Counted from the stretch's first letter, positions 1-6,396 are shown. The stretch: DNA of 11,385 nucleotides from Candidatus Latescibacterota bacterium (GCA_030746455.1 JASLMQ010001047.1:1-11385); one strand, 5' to 3'. A program made the numbers and translations. Notes: generated by a model from the sequence alone, not told the origin.

Positions 1-883
1 TGTAGATCGCGTAGACCAGGTAGGCGGATTCCGCCGCGGTCGGGTTCAGCTGGAGTTCGTCCTGCAGCGCGATCACATCCTCCACGGCCACCTGATCGTA
101 TGACACGTACACCTCGTGGTCCGGCTGCTGCCCCCGCTTCCGCGTCGACTCCGGATCCAATGAGAAGAGCGCTACCTGGTTCCCGAACAGCTGCTTCAGG
201 CCCTTCACGAAGCCGCCCTTGCCCGATCCGCTCTCCTGCATGGCCTGGAAGCCGTACTCGTTGTGCATGTCGAAAATCAGATTCACCGCCTTCTTCTGCT
301 TGATCAGGCCGCACAGGACGAGCCGGGTCAGGAACGACTTACCTGTCCCCGTCTTCCCGAATATCCCGTTGCTCCGCTCCACGAACCGGTTCAGGTTGAT
401 GCAGACCGGCGTGTCCATATCCAGCGGCGTGCCCATGTTGAAGTACCGGCTGTCCTGGGCCTCCCGGCCGAACACGCGGCCCACGTCCCCTTCTTCCGCT
501 TCTACCACCTTGGAGAAGTGGCTCGGTATCGTCTTCACCGGCCGGGGATCGTCGCCGACCTCCTCGCCCCGCTCCAGCATCAGCATCGGCCGCAGGCAGA
601 CGGTCACATAGGTGCTCGATCCGTTCAGCACGCTGTGGAGAAGCGCGTCCCCCTCGTGCGGGGGGAAGAGCAGGATGTCCGGATTCGTCGCGTCCAGGCT
701 CAGGTCCGTGATCATCGAGAAGAACTCGTTCTTGTACCCCTCGACCACCACGAACTTGCCCGCCTTGACGTCCTCCACGCTCCGATCGGGATCGAGTTTC
801 ATCTCGACCCCTTCGATCAACGAGCCCTGGGTGATCACGCCGATCTGATCGCGCACAAGCGGTAGGGGTACTTGTCGGTTCAC
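1..883 (-). CDS. herA: HerA-type ATPase (DUF87 family), 5' part only
   Basis: HerA proteins are hexameric DNA-translocating ATPases that pair with the NurA nuclease. The 294 codons seen here run off the left edge, so the C-terminal part is missing. Residues 1-110 look like the N-terminal HAS-barrel of bacterial HerA (GVITQGSL, then KFVVVEGY and FFSMITDL). Walker A is GKTGTGKS at residues 176-183. A Walker-B-like strand NLIFDMHNEY at 201-210 carries the D-x-H-x-E-Y signature typical of HerA. I chose the GTG start because it overlaps the stop of the preceding HAS-barrel gene as GTGA and has GGAGG 8 nt upstream, which implies translational coupling. The Arg finger and C-terminal helices cannot be assessed. 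A related DUF87 ATPase from a non-NurA defence pair is possible, but a NurA gene lies on the same strand 2.9 kb upstream. Confidence 0.9.
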   Translation of the reverse strand, partial: MNRQVPLPLVRDQIGVITQGSLIEGVEMKLDPDRSVEDVKAGKFVVVEGYKNEFFSMITDLSLDATNPDILLFPPHEGDALLHSVLNGSSTYVTVCLRPMLMLERGEEVGDDPRPVKTIPSHFSKVVEAEEGDVGRVFGREAQDSRYFNMGTPLDMDTPVCINLNRFVERSNGIFGKTGTGKSFLTRLVLCGLIKQKKAVNLIFDMHNEYGFQAMQESGSGKGGFVKGLKQLFGNQVALFSLDPESTRKRGQQPDHEVYVSYDQVAVEDVIALQDELQLNPTAAESAYLVYAIY

Positions 884-1521
884 TGGGCCACCCTCCGCAG
901 AATCGAGCTGAGGCGGTCGTAGTCGTCCCGTACCAGCCGACAGAGGTCCTTGCCCAGCGAGACGAGGTATGCCATATCGTACGCCCGTGCCTGCCAGGCC
1001 TTCCGAATCGCCGCGATCATCAGGTCGTCCACCGGAAGCCTCGAAGACCCCACAATGGTTCGAAGGAAATCGCCGTTCCCGGTCAACCCCTTGATCTCTG
1101 CCTCGGAGCAGGGCTGCACGAAGCTATGGATGTGGGGAGGCTGAGGGGGCAGCACCTGCTGGATGTCCCCGCCGTCCCGGAACCCGACGACGGCGGCCTC
1201 GAACTCCGTCTTCAGCAGCTCGAAGATCTGGGGCTGCTCCATGCGCAGCTCGTGCTCCGTCTTCCCGTAGGCCGTGGGCCGTCGGTTCGGCTCGATCGAG
1301 TGCGTGGACACGTTGTAGACCAGCCCGAAGACTGCCGGATCGGGCTCCGTCTTCACGAACGACCCGAACGCCGGAGCCCCGTTCAGCTCCCGGCTTTCCG
1401 CAAGGAACCGCGACGTGCCGCTCTCGATCACCTCTCCCGCATGTGCCTCAACAGCAGCGCCTACCGATGCCTTCGGGCCATCTACTTCGACATTCAGAAT
1501 TGCCTGTTCGACATTCGACAT
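880..1521 (-). CDS. small HAS-barrel domain protein, partner of HerA
   Basis: This predicted protein has 213 residues. Residues about 27-135 (from GEVIESGTSRFLAES through VFGLVYNVSTHS to QPPHIHSFVQP) match the HAS-barrel pattern. HAS-barrels are small beta-barrels that occur at the N-terminus of HerA or as separate proteins next to it, and are thought to help assemble the HerA-NurA complex. Residues about 150-213 look helical and basic (AIRKAWQARAYDMAYLVSLG), perhaps for contact with the ATPase. The frame is open 45 codons further upstream, but that extension is low-complexity and repeat-derived. The ATG at 1521 has the strong ribosome-binding site AGGGGAGAGG just before it. The first 13 or so codons are made of a heptamer repeat (see the repeat entry). 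The stop overlaps the HerA GTG. The exact role is inferred from family and position. Confidence 0.78.
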   Translation of the reverse strand: MSNVEQAILNVEVDGPKASVGAAVEAHAGEVIESGTSRFLAESRELNGAPAFGSFVKTEPDPAVFGLVYNVSTHSIEPNRRPTAYGKTEHELRMEQPQIFELLKTEFEAAVVGFRDGGDIQQVLPPQPPHIHSFVQPCSEAEIKGLTGNGDFLRTIVGSSRLPVDDLMIAAIRKAWQARAYDMAYLVSLGKDLCRLVRDDYDRLSSILRRVAQ

Positions 1522-1523
1522 TC
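1482..1523 (-). repeat. heptamer array GAATGTC overlapping the HAS-barrel start codon
   Basis: On the plus strand GACATTC occurs at 1489-1495, 1510-1516 and 1517-1523. The first and second copies are 21 nt apart, exactly three units, and the 14 nt between them read as two degenerate units. The array continues weakly to 1482. Read on the minus strand it is GAATGTC repeated, and it contains the ATG and first codons of the HAS-barrel gene. Confidence 0.7.
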
Positions 1524-1524
1524 G

Positions 1525-1534
1525 CCTCTCCCCT
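1525..1534 (-). promoter_or_regulatory. ribosome binding site deciding the HAS-barrel gene start
   Basis: On the minus strand AGGGGAGAGG ends 3 nt before the ATG at 1521, and its AGGGGAG part sits 6 nt away. This favours that ATG over the longer open frame that starts at 1656. Confidence 0.6.
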
Positions 1535-1548
1535 GATTCTTGCCTCCC

Positions 1549-1569
1549 TCTGCGATTCTGTGCGTCTCG
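1549..1569. repeat. octamer-phased TCTGCG repeat, copy 1
   Basis: TCTGC, TCTGT and TCTCG begin at 1549, 1557 and 1565, an exact 8-bp step. The same pattern recurs at 1704. It lies just upstream of the HAS-barrel ribosome-binding site. Confidence 0.55.
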
Positions 1570-1628
1570 GGTGGGAGTCGCGAGGACGCCGTGCGGATGG
1601 TGGTCTTGGTATACGCTTCCACGGCCTT

Positions 1629-1648
1629 CCTGGGGCTGACGCCCCAGG
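1629..1648. repeat. perfect hairpin CCTGGGGC-TGAC-GCCCCAGG
   Basis: This is a perfect 8-bp GC-rich stem with a TGAC loop, in the gap between the propeller gene and the HAS-barrel gene. There is no T-run on the minus strand after it, so a canonical intrinsic terminator is not supported. It resembles compact GGGGC/GCCCC hairpins that I recall as dispersed repeats in Planctomycetes-like genomes; that resemblance is from memory. It could still attenuate transcription into the HAS-HerA pair. Confidence 0.6.
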
Positions 1649-1703
1649 CTATTCACTGCCGCCCCGGAGCCTGTGCCGAGCTTGCCGAGGTAGGGCTTGA
1701 CTC

Positions 1704-1724
1704 TCTCTGCGACTCTGCGCCTCT
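1704..1724. repeat. octamer-phased TCTGCG repeat, copy 2
   Basis: TCTGC occurs at 1704, 1712 and 1720, an exact 8-bp step. The sequence is close to copy 1 at 1549, so one short gap holds two copies of the same phased repeat. Confidence 0.6.
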
Positions 1725-1728
1725 GCCT

Positions 1729-1756
1729 GCCCTTCCGAAGCTCCGGCAGGAGCGAA
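1729..1756. repeat. bulged hairpin downstream of the propeller gene
   Basis: GCTCC (1738-1742), loop GGCA, GGAGC (1747-1751) form an inner 5-bp stem. CCTTC (1729-1733) pairs with GAAGG (1752-1756) across a four-base bulge. It begins about 35 bp past the propeller stop, so it may mark that transcript's 3' end. No T-run follows. Confidence 0.45.
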
Positions 1757-1791
1757 GGAGGGCGGGAGAACGCTCTTGATCTTCACGAAGG

Positions 1792-3642
1792 TCAACGCCC
1801 CACCCCGAACACCTCCGTATAGCACGCCACATAGATCGACCCATCCGTCCCAACCGCCACGTGCGTGATGTCCGCCGCAAGCTCGGCGATCTTCTCCGCT
1901 TTCCCCTCCTTCAGGTCCAGCGCGTAGAGCGCCTTCCCATTGCCATAGTAGAGGTGCCCGTCACCCGGCGCCGCGACCTCCCCACGCAGGTCGGGCACGT
2001 CCTCCGACAGCTCGACTGGCGTTCCCGGGTTGTCCGGGTCGAACACGAGTGCTCTCCCCTTCACCCCCATCACCACCAGACCCGTCTCGGCATCGTAGCG
2101 CACCGGGCTCACCGACGAGGCCCCCTCGAACGTGTGCCTGAAGGTGGCCTCGCCCGTCTCGATGTCGATGACCCCGAAGCTCGGAGATTCCCCCTCCTTC
2201 TCACCGAGTCCGTTCGCCCCGAGCGACGTCCCCACGAAGAGATCGCGCTCGCCCACGCCCAGTCCAGCCACCGCCTGCTCGCCTAGGGGATTCTCGATGC
2301 GCCGCGTCTCCCCCGTGCCCGGATCCGTTATCGCCACGGCCCCCCCGTAGGTACCGTACTTCGCCATCCATCCCGAGTAGAGCTTGTCGCCGGACCCCAC
2401 CCAGATGCCGGCGATCGGCCGGATGTAGTCGGGCCCGAGCTTGGCGAGGGGTCGGGGATTTAGGTGGTTCCACTGGTCCCACGGCCGCGACGGATCGTAA
2501 CAGGCAATATCGCCTCCGGAGTACGATGCCGTGTAGACCTTACCGTCCAGGAACGTGACATCATACACCTCGCCGCCCGCATCGCAGACCGTGTTTGTGT
2601 TTTCGAATTCCCCCGATTGCGTATCCAGACAAAACAGCGTCTGCCCGAAGATGGGACCACCCCAGATCCAGTCCTGCGCATCGATCTTGAACGGCAGCGT
2701 CGGCCGCGGCCCGGTCTGAACCGGGATGGGCCGCAGCGTCGGTTCCTTGCTCCCCGGTTCGATGACCACGTAGTCCTGCCCACGAATTCCCAGAAGGTTC
2801 CCGTCCGCCGAGCTCCCGAAGAGCCGGATGCCCCGCGACGGGTAGTCGCACATCAGCGTCAGCTCGGCATCTCCGGACCTGTACCGGTAAACGGCGTCCC
2901 CCTGTCTCAGGAACAGGGCCTCCTCCGTGCTCAGCACGGGGTCCGCCGACCACTCGCCACCGTCTGCGGACGGCACCGGGAAGGGGGGATCGATCTCCTC
3001 GCTCGTCGTACCCCGGTAGACCGTCGAACCCACGATCGAGCAGCCCTGCCACACAGCACCCGATCGCGCGTCATCTGGAACCGGCCCCAGCTCCGAGGTC
3101 CCGGGATCGAACAGCAGACTTGTCTCGGTGTTCTGACCGAAGCTGCACAGTATTCGACCGTCGATCGTTACGCTTACACGCCCGTACATGTTGTACACGG
3201 GTGAGGCAGCCACCTCCTCGACCTCGCACGTCGTCGGATCGAACGCCGCGATCTTGGCGCTGGGATAGGTCCCACCGTACACGCGTCCGTCGCTGCCGAT
3301 CACAGTGGCCCAGATATAGGCCTCATCGGGGAAGTCCACCACCTGCGTGAACGCCATCGTCTTGAGGTCGAACACCACGTACTTCCCGTCGTAGTGCGTG
3401 CTGATCACCAACCGGTCGTCGGGCACTTCAACCAGACCCCACGCACCCGATCCCGCGGGCGACGTGAACGCCTCTGCCGTGTCCTTCTCGAAATCGACAA
3501 ACAGCAGCTGGACCCCCGCCACCTCGTTCGAGCTTGCGAGCACCAGGAGCTCTCCGTCGCCGTGTCGGTTCCGGATGATGCGCCCGGACAGGATGTTCTT
3601 CGCCCTGCACGGTTGTCCAAGACTGGATATCGTCGTTGCCAC
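1792..3642 (-). CDS. cytosolic beta-propeller protein (PQQ/Kelch/WD40-like repeats)
   Basis: This predicted protein has 616 residues with recurring blade-like strands such as DGRVYGGTYPSAKIAAFDP (118-136), GKVYTASYSGGDIACYDP (367-384), DKLYSGWMAKYG (419-430), GHLYYGNGKALYALDL (562-577) and GSIYVACYTEVFGV (601-614). The repeating G-x-(V/L/I)-Y...D-P/D-L pattern is typical of PQQ-like or related propellers, probably with more than one propeller at this length. I see no signal peptide or membrane segment at the N-terminus, so it is probably cytoplasmic. The GTG start at 3642 is preceded by GGAGGA with a 10-nt spacing from GGAGG. No catalytic motif is recognisable; scaffold, ligand sensor or sugar-lactone-type enzyme are all open. 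It sits between nurA and the HAS-herA pair, with gaps of about 160 and 270 bp that are full of repeats, so it may not belong to the core operon. Confidence 0.72.
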   Translation of the reverse strand: MATTISSLGQPCRAKNILSGRIIRNRHGDGELLVLASSNEVAGVQLLFVDFEKDTAEAFTSPAGSGAWGLVEVPDDRLVISTHYDGKYVVFDLKTMAFTQVVDFPDEAYIWATVIGSDGRVYGGTYPSAKIAAFDPTTCEVEEVAASPVYNMYGRVSVTIDGRILCSFGQNTETSLLFDPGTSELGPVPDDARSGAVWQGCSIVGSTVYRGTTSEEIDPPFPVPSADGGEWSADPVLSTEEALFLRQGDAVYRYRSGDAELTLMCDYPSRGIRLFGSSADGNLLGIRGQDYVVIEPGSKEPTLRPIPVQTGPRPTLPFKIDAQDWIWGGPIFGQTLFCLDTQSGEFENTNTVCDAGGEVYDVTFLDGKVYTASYSGGDIACYDPSRPWDQWNHLNPRPLAKLGPDYIRPIAGIWVGSGDKLYSGWMAKYGTYGGAVAITDPGTGETRRIENPLGEQAVAGLGVGERDLFVGTSLGANGLGEKEGESPSFGVIDIETGEATFRHTFEGASSVSPVRYDAETGLVVMGVKGRALVFDPDNPGTPVELSEDVPDLRGEVAAPGDGHLYYGNGKALYALDLKEGKAEKIAELAADITHVAVGTDGSIYVACYTEVFGVGR

Positions 3643-3710
3643 GCTTCACAGTCCTCCGTAATGGATTTACAACGTGGGATTCTGGTCGGGTCCCGCAAGA
3701 TCTGACGATG

Positions 3711-3792
3711 GACCACAGACGACGGACGACAGACCACGGGTATGTCGTCGCGCGATGGGCTCTTCGTGGTCCGTGGTCAATGGTCTGTGGTC
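3711..3792. repeat. inverted pair of 4x7-bp arrays (GACCACR / TGGTC heptamers)
   Basis: The left arm 3711-3738 is four heptamers of the form GAC(C/G)AC(A/G). The right arm 3765-3792 is four heptamers ending in TGGTC. The two 28-nt arms are complementary at 23 of 28 positions, with a 26-nt loop. The structure begins 10 bp past the nurA stop, between nurA and the propeller gene, so it could fold in the RNA and separate the two messages. Confidence 0.75.
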
Positions 3793-3801
3793 TGGTTCTG
3801 C

Positions 3802-5019
3802 TCAGACCCCCGCCGCCATCTTCTTCAGGCTCTTCAACGACACCTCCGCCTTTACCTCGTTCTCCACGAACGAATCCCGCAGAAACCTGTAGAACAGATC
3901 CCGTTCCGCTGCGCGCACCACCGCCTTCTCGTGCGATTCGGACAGCACCACCGGATACCCGCCGCCCTTCTCGGCCTGATCGCAGACCGTGACGTGGACG
4001 AGATCCAGGAGCGCGGGGTCATCGGCGACCCAGCGTGGAATCTCGATGCGCGCGACCTCAGATCCCGTATGCACGTAGAAGAAATGAGTCCGGTGGGGGC
4101 CGTAGTCGTCCAGGATCTTCGACACGCTGCCGAACACCCCGCTCCTCTCGCCCTTCCCCAGGGTACGCGCGAGCACGACATCGTCCGTCACCCCCGCGAT
4201 CGGCTCACACGGCAGCCCCGGCTGACCTGTTCCCTGCCCATTGCCGCCGGGACTCGACTCCTGCTGGGCCTTCCACGGGCACCGGTCGCAGTTCGGCGGA
4301 CGCTCCTGGCAGAGCCCCACACGCAGGGCGTTCACCACGTCCACGCTCCCCGGGTCGCTGATGTATCCTGCCACCGGAACCCGTGCCTTCCTGAGCCGGT
4401 CGAACACCGCCAGATAGGATGCGAGCGCCTGCTTGCGAAAGTCGAGCGGCTTCCCCTCCAGCATCCACAGGATAAGCGTTCCGTCACACAGACCCACGGC
4501 CATACGCCCCTCGTCCCACGCCGACTCCGCCAGTTCGGCCACCTGCTCGAACTCCATCGCCCCCCGCTTGATGCCCACCATATCCCGCGTCACCGTCGTC
4601 CGTCGCCCCGCCCACTCGGGATAGACGTCGTCCTCCCTGAAGAACAGCGTCGGCCGGCTCGACATCACCGGACGCTCGCCCGTGCCGTAGTGGATGGCCA
4701 CATACCCGATGTTGATCAGGTAGCAGTTGGCCACCTCGTGCCGGTCCGGGAAGATCTGCGACCCATCCGAGGCGATCACCGTCAGCTGCTGGGGCCGCTT
4801 CGGGAGAGGATGGGTCTCCGCGATGGGTCCGCTGGGCTGGGCCACAAGCCACGAGGTCCTGCTCGAAGCGATCTTCTTCTCCAGGTCCTCCCACGATCCC
4901 GCCCACCGGTCCATCTCCCCCAGGGCGCGATCGATTCGACGAAAGTAGTCGGTCTCGAGATCCTTCCGCTCGACCGCCATCTCGTCGATCTGCGCCTTCA
5001 GCACCCCAAAATCCAGCAT
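3802..5019 (-). CDS. nurA: NurA-family nuclease with four-cysteine insertion
   Basis: NurA is an RNase-H-like, Mn-dependent nuclease that works with HerA in DNA end resection in archaea; bacterial pairs are also implicated in defence. This 405-residue protein has the NurA core: VIASDGSQIFPDRHE at 81-95 with the metal-binding D85 of the DGS motif, a second acidic strand VGLCDGTLI at 175-183 (D179), TGSEVARIEIPRW at 318-330, and the C-terminal SESHEKAVVRAAERD at 360-374 with H363. The N-terminus (1-60) looks like an amphipathic helical region. An insertion carries C237, C244, C247 and C271 (C-x6-C-x2-C-x23-C), a possible zinc or iron-sulfur site. The ATG has GAGG a few nt upstream. It lies 160 bp upstream of the propeller gene and 2.3 kb upstream of the HAS-HerA pair on the same strand. 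The family call is firm; the in vivo substrate is unknown. Confidence 0.87.
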   Translation of the reverse strand: MLDFGVLKAQIDEMAVERKDLETDYFRRIDRALGEMDRWAGSWEDLEKKIASSRTSWLVAQPSGPIAETHPLPKRPQQLTVIASDGSQIFPDRHEVANCYLINIGYVAIHYGTGERPVMSSRPTLFFREDDVYPEWAGRRTTVTRDMVGIKRGAMEFEQVAELAESAWDEGRMAVGLCDGTLILWMLEGKPLDFRKQALASYLAVFDRLRKARVPVAGYISDPGSVDVVNALRVGLCQERPPNCDRCPWKAQQESSPGGNGQGTGQPGLPCEPIAGVTDDVVLARTLGKGERSGVFGSVSKILDDYGPHRTHFFYVHTGSEVARIEIPRWVADDPALLDLVHVTVCDQAEKGGGYPVVLSESHEKAVVRAAERDLFYRFLRDSFVENEVKAEVSLKSLKKMAAGV

Positions 5020-5050
5020 CTGGCCTCAATTCGAAAAAGGCGGAACCACC

Positions 5051-5080
5051 GATGAACACCGATGGACACGGATGAGAAAG
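5051..5080. repeat. decamer-phased GATGRACACS repeat
   Basis: Three consecutive 10-mers begin with GATG at 5051, 5061 and 5071; the first two are nearly identical and the third diverges. The array lies in the gap just upstream of nurA, about 30 bp before its start codon. Similar GATGAACACG-type arrays are familiar to me from many environmental genomes. Confidence 0.65.
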
Positions 5081-5094
5081 CACGTAGGCACAAC

Positions 5095-5111
5095 CGTTCC
5101 AGGCCGGAACG
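5095..5111. repeat. short hairpin CGTTCC-AGGCC-GGAACG
   Basis: This is a 6-bp stem with a 5-nt loop in the nurA upstream gap, beside the decamer array. It could end the message of the small upstream gene, but no T-run follows on the minus strand. Confidence 0.45.
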
Positions 5112-5247
5112 AGCCCTGTGGTGCCAAAACAGGTGGCTGACAAGGCGAAACCTTCACCTCACCAGAAGTGAGATGACCGCTGTACGTGGGTAGCCTCTGT
5201 GAAGCCGAGAAACGCAGTCCGAGACCGCTGACAACTCCGGACTGAGG

Positions 5248-5496
5248 CTAGGACTCCTGACGGAACTCTGGGTGATACCATCTCCATCTGCGAGGCCCCA
5301 GCTTGACAAGCTCTCCGGAGTCGAGAAGGCGCCGGAACCGCGCCCGGATCAGCCGCCCCAGCAAGGCCTCCTCCTCCGGACTCCTCGGACGCTGCCTGGG
5401 GCACCTCCTGGTCTGGGCGTTCAGCGTCGCCACGCGCGCACGGATGGCCCTGGGGCCCATCTCTCTCCTGTATTCGTCGTAATCAACCCGTCTCAT
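5248..5496 (-). CDS. small basic hypothetical protein (82 aa)
   Basis: I do not recognise a family. The product is Arg-rich and strongly basic, with no signal peptide or membrane segment. The middle (RPRSPEEEALLGRLIRAR, about 37-54) looks helical. The end (ELVKLGPRRWRWYHPEF, about 62-78) resembles the wing of a small winged-helix DNA-binding domain, so nucleic-acid binding is plausible but inferred. The ATG at 5496 has GGGG 7 nt upstream and GGGAGA further out. It lies between the STAS/winged-helix gene and nurA on the same strand, 90 bp and 228 bp from them. The coding call rests on a natural-looking composition and same-strand context rather than homology, so it may be spurious. Confidence 0.45.
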   Translation of the reverse strand: MRRVDYDEYRREMGPRAIRARVATLNAQTRRCPRQRPRSPEEEALLGRLIRARFRRLLDSGELVKLGPRRWRWYHPEFRQES

Positions 5497-5543
5497 CGTC
5501 TTACCCCAAATCTCCCTCAGAACCTGGCCTCCCCTCCAGCCTT

Positions 5544-5570
5544 GTTCGCGCTTTTCGCGGCTTTCGTAGT
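5544..5570. repeat. nonamer-phased TTCGCG repeat
   Basis: TTCG recurs at 5545, 5554 and 5563, an exact 9-bp step (minus strand: GCGAAAA-like units). It lies in the 90-bp gap between the STAS gene and the small basic gene. Confidence 0.6.
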
Positions 5571-5586
5571 TCCGCCTTTGGTTCTT

Positions 5587-6141
5587 CTACACGATCGACT
5601 CATAGAAGAACTGCCGTCCGCCGCCAGCCACACTCGCATCCCGCACCCGACAGACCAGCCCCATGCGTTGCAGAGCGTTCAACCGGTTGCACGCGATGTT
5701 CACGTTCTTCCCCAGCGCCTTCGCCAGCTCCGACGACGTCCCCTGCTTCTCCTGCAGGAGCACGTCCAGCGCCTCCCGGATGGGTGTCTTCAGCACGCCC
5801 AGCACCTCCACCGCCTCCCGGTCCTTGGCCAGCGCGGCCAGGTTACGAAGCTGTAGAACGGCCTCCAGCGTCTCGCGGACCGACACATTCGCACCGCAGA
5901 TGTACACGTACCGGTTCCCCAGCTCTCCGCTGCCGATCCGCATCAGCAGCTTGATCAGGAACTCGTCGGCGCACGAGATATCGATGAACTCGATCCCCGA
6001 GAAGTCGAGCGGCGTGACCCCCTGCGGGTCGGCCTCCCGCATGTGCTCCATCAGCTCGTCGAGCAGCTCCACGCCCCGCTCTCGTCCGCTCAGGATGCCG
6101 TTGGGCGCGGAGAACACGAACGGTCGGCTCTGCTGAAGCAT
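5587..6141 (-). CDS. STAS-like domain protein with C-terminal winged helix
   Basis: This predicted protein has 184 residues. Residues about 10-105 look like a STAS-like domain (DUF4325 type): the strand-turn PLDFSGIEFIDISCADEFLIKLL at 44-66 is the signature, followed by the strand RYVYICGANVSVRETL at 77-92. Residues about 118-184 look like a winged helix, with TSSELAKALGKNVNIACNRLNALQRMGLV (135-163) as helix-turn-helix and VAGGGRQFFYESIV as the wing strand. The fusion suggests a cytosolic regulator in which the STAS part senses or dimerises and the winged helix binds DNA. The ATG has GGAG 7 nt upstream. A sigma70-like promoter and an imperfect palindrome lie immediately upstream, and it is the first gene of the nurA-herA strand block. 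Regulation of that locus, or of itself, is inference. Confidence 0.8.
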   Translation of the reverse strand: MLQQSRPFVFSAPNGILSGRERGVELLDELMEHMREADPQGVTPLDFSGIEFIDISCADEFLIKLLMRIGSGELGNRYVYICGANVSVRETLEAVLQLRNLAALAKDREAVEVLGVLKTPIREALDVLLQEKQGTSSELAKALGKNVNIACNRLNALQRMGLVCRVRDASVAGGGRQFFYESIV

Positions 6142-6164
6142 GGCAACACTCCATCTTTATCAGA

Positions 6165-6182
6165 TTAACTGAATTCCATTAA
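6165..6182. promoter_or_regulatory. candidate operator palindrome in the STAS-gene leader
   Basis: TTAACTGAATTCCATTAA is an imperfect 18-bp dyad (TTAA, GAATTC and TTAA symmetric; four mismatched positions). It lies between the predicted transcription start and the start codon of the STAS/winged-helix gene, a natural place for autorepression. Only symmetry supports it. Confidence 0.3.
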
Positions 6183-6191
6183 GATATCCCA

Positions 6192-6220
6192 AAGCTAAGC
6201 ACAGCCAGGCGACCTGTCAA
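6192..6220 (-). promoter_or_regulatory. sigma70-like promoter for the STAS/winged-helix gene
   Basis: On the minus strand a perfect TTGACA (6215-6220) is followed after exactly 17 bp by TAGCTT (6192-6197), a moderate -10 box. Predicted transcription start is near 6185, giving a leader of about 45 nt before the ATG at 6141. No comparable promoter is obvious in the downstream gaps, so this may drive the whole nurA-herA block. Confidence 0.5.
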
Positions 6221-6396
6221 GCCAATTCTCCCGGAACAGCCCGCAGGTAGGTCGAGATGGTTGCGCTTCTCGCGAGCGGGGACTATCATACCCGGAGTGG
6301 GATGGTCACCTTAGTGACAACCTGCGCGTTTTGACGAGACCCGGAATTCAGATTCGGAAATCAAGCCATGCGCCGCATCATCTGCCCCCCTACGCA

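Noticed and set aside
1522..1656. Longer N-terminus for the HAS-barrel protein
   Set aside because: The extension is encoded by repeats and a hairpin and looks like low-complexity noise. The ATG at 1521 has a strong ribosome-binding site.
2464..3204. 246-codon open frame on the plus strand
   Set aside because: It is antisense to the propeller gene; there is no recognisable domain and the composition is shadow-like.
3742..5055. 437-codon open frame on the plus strand
   Set aside because: It lies opposite nurA, whose minus-strand frame has clear NurA motifs. The plus-strand product is His/Arg/Pro-rich with no domain, typical of an antisense shadow in GC-rich DNA.
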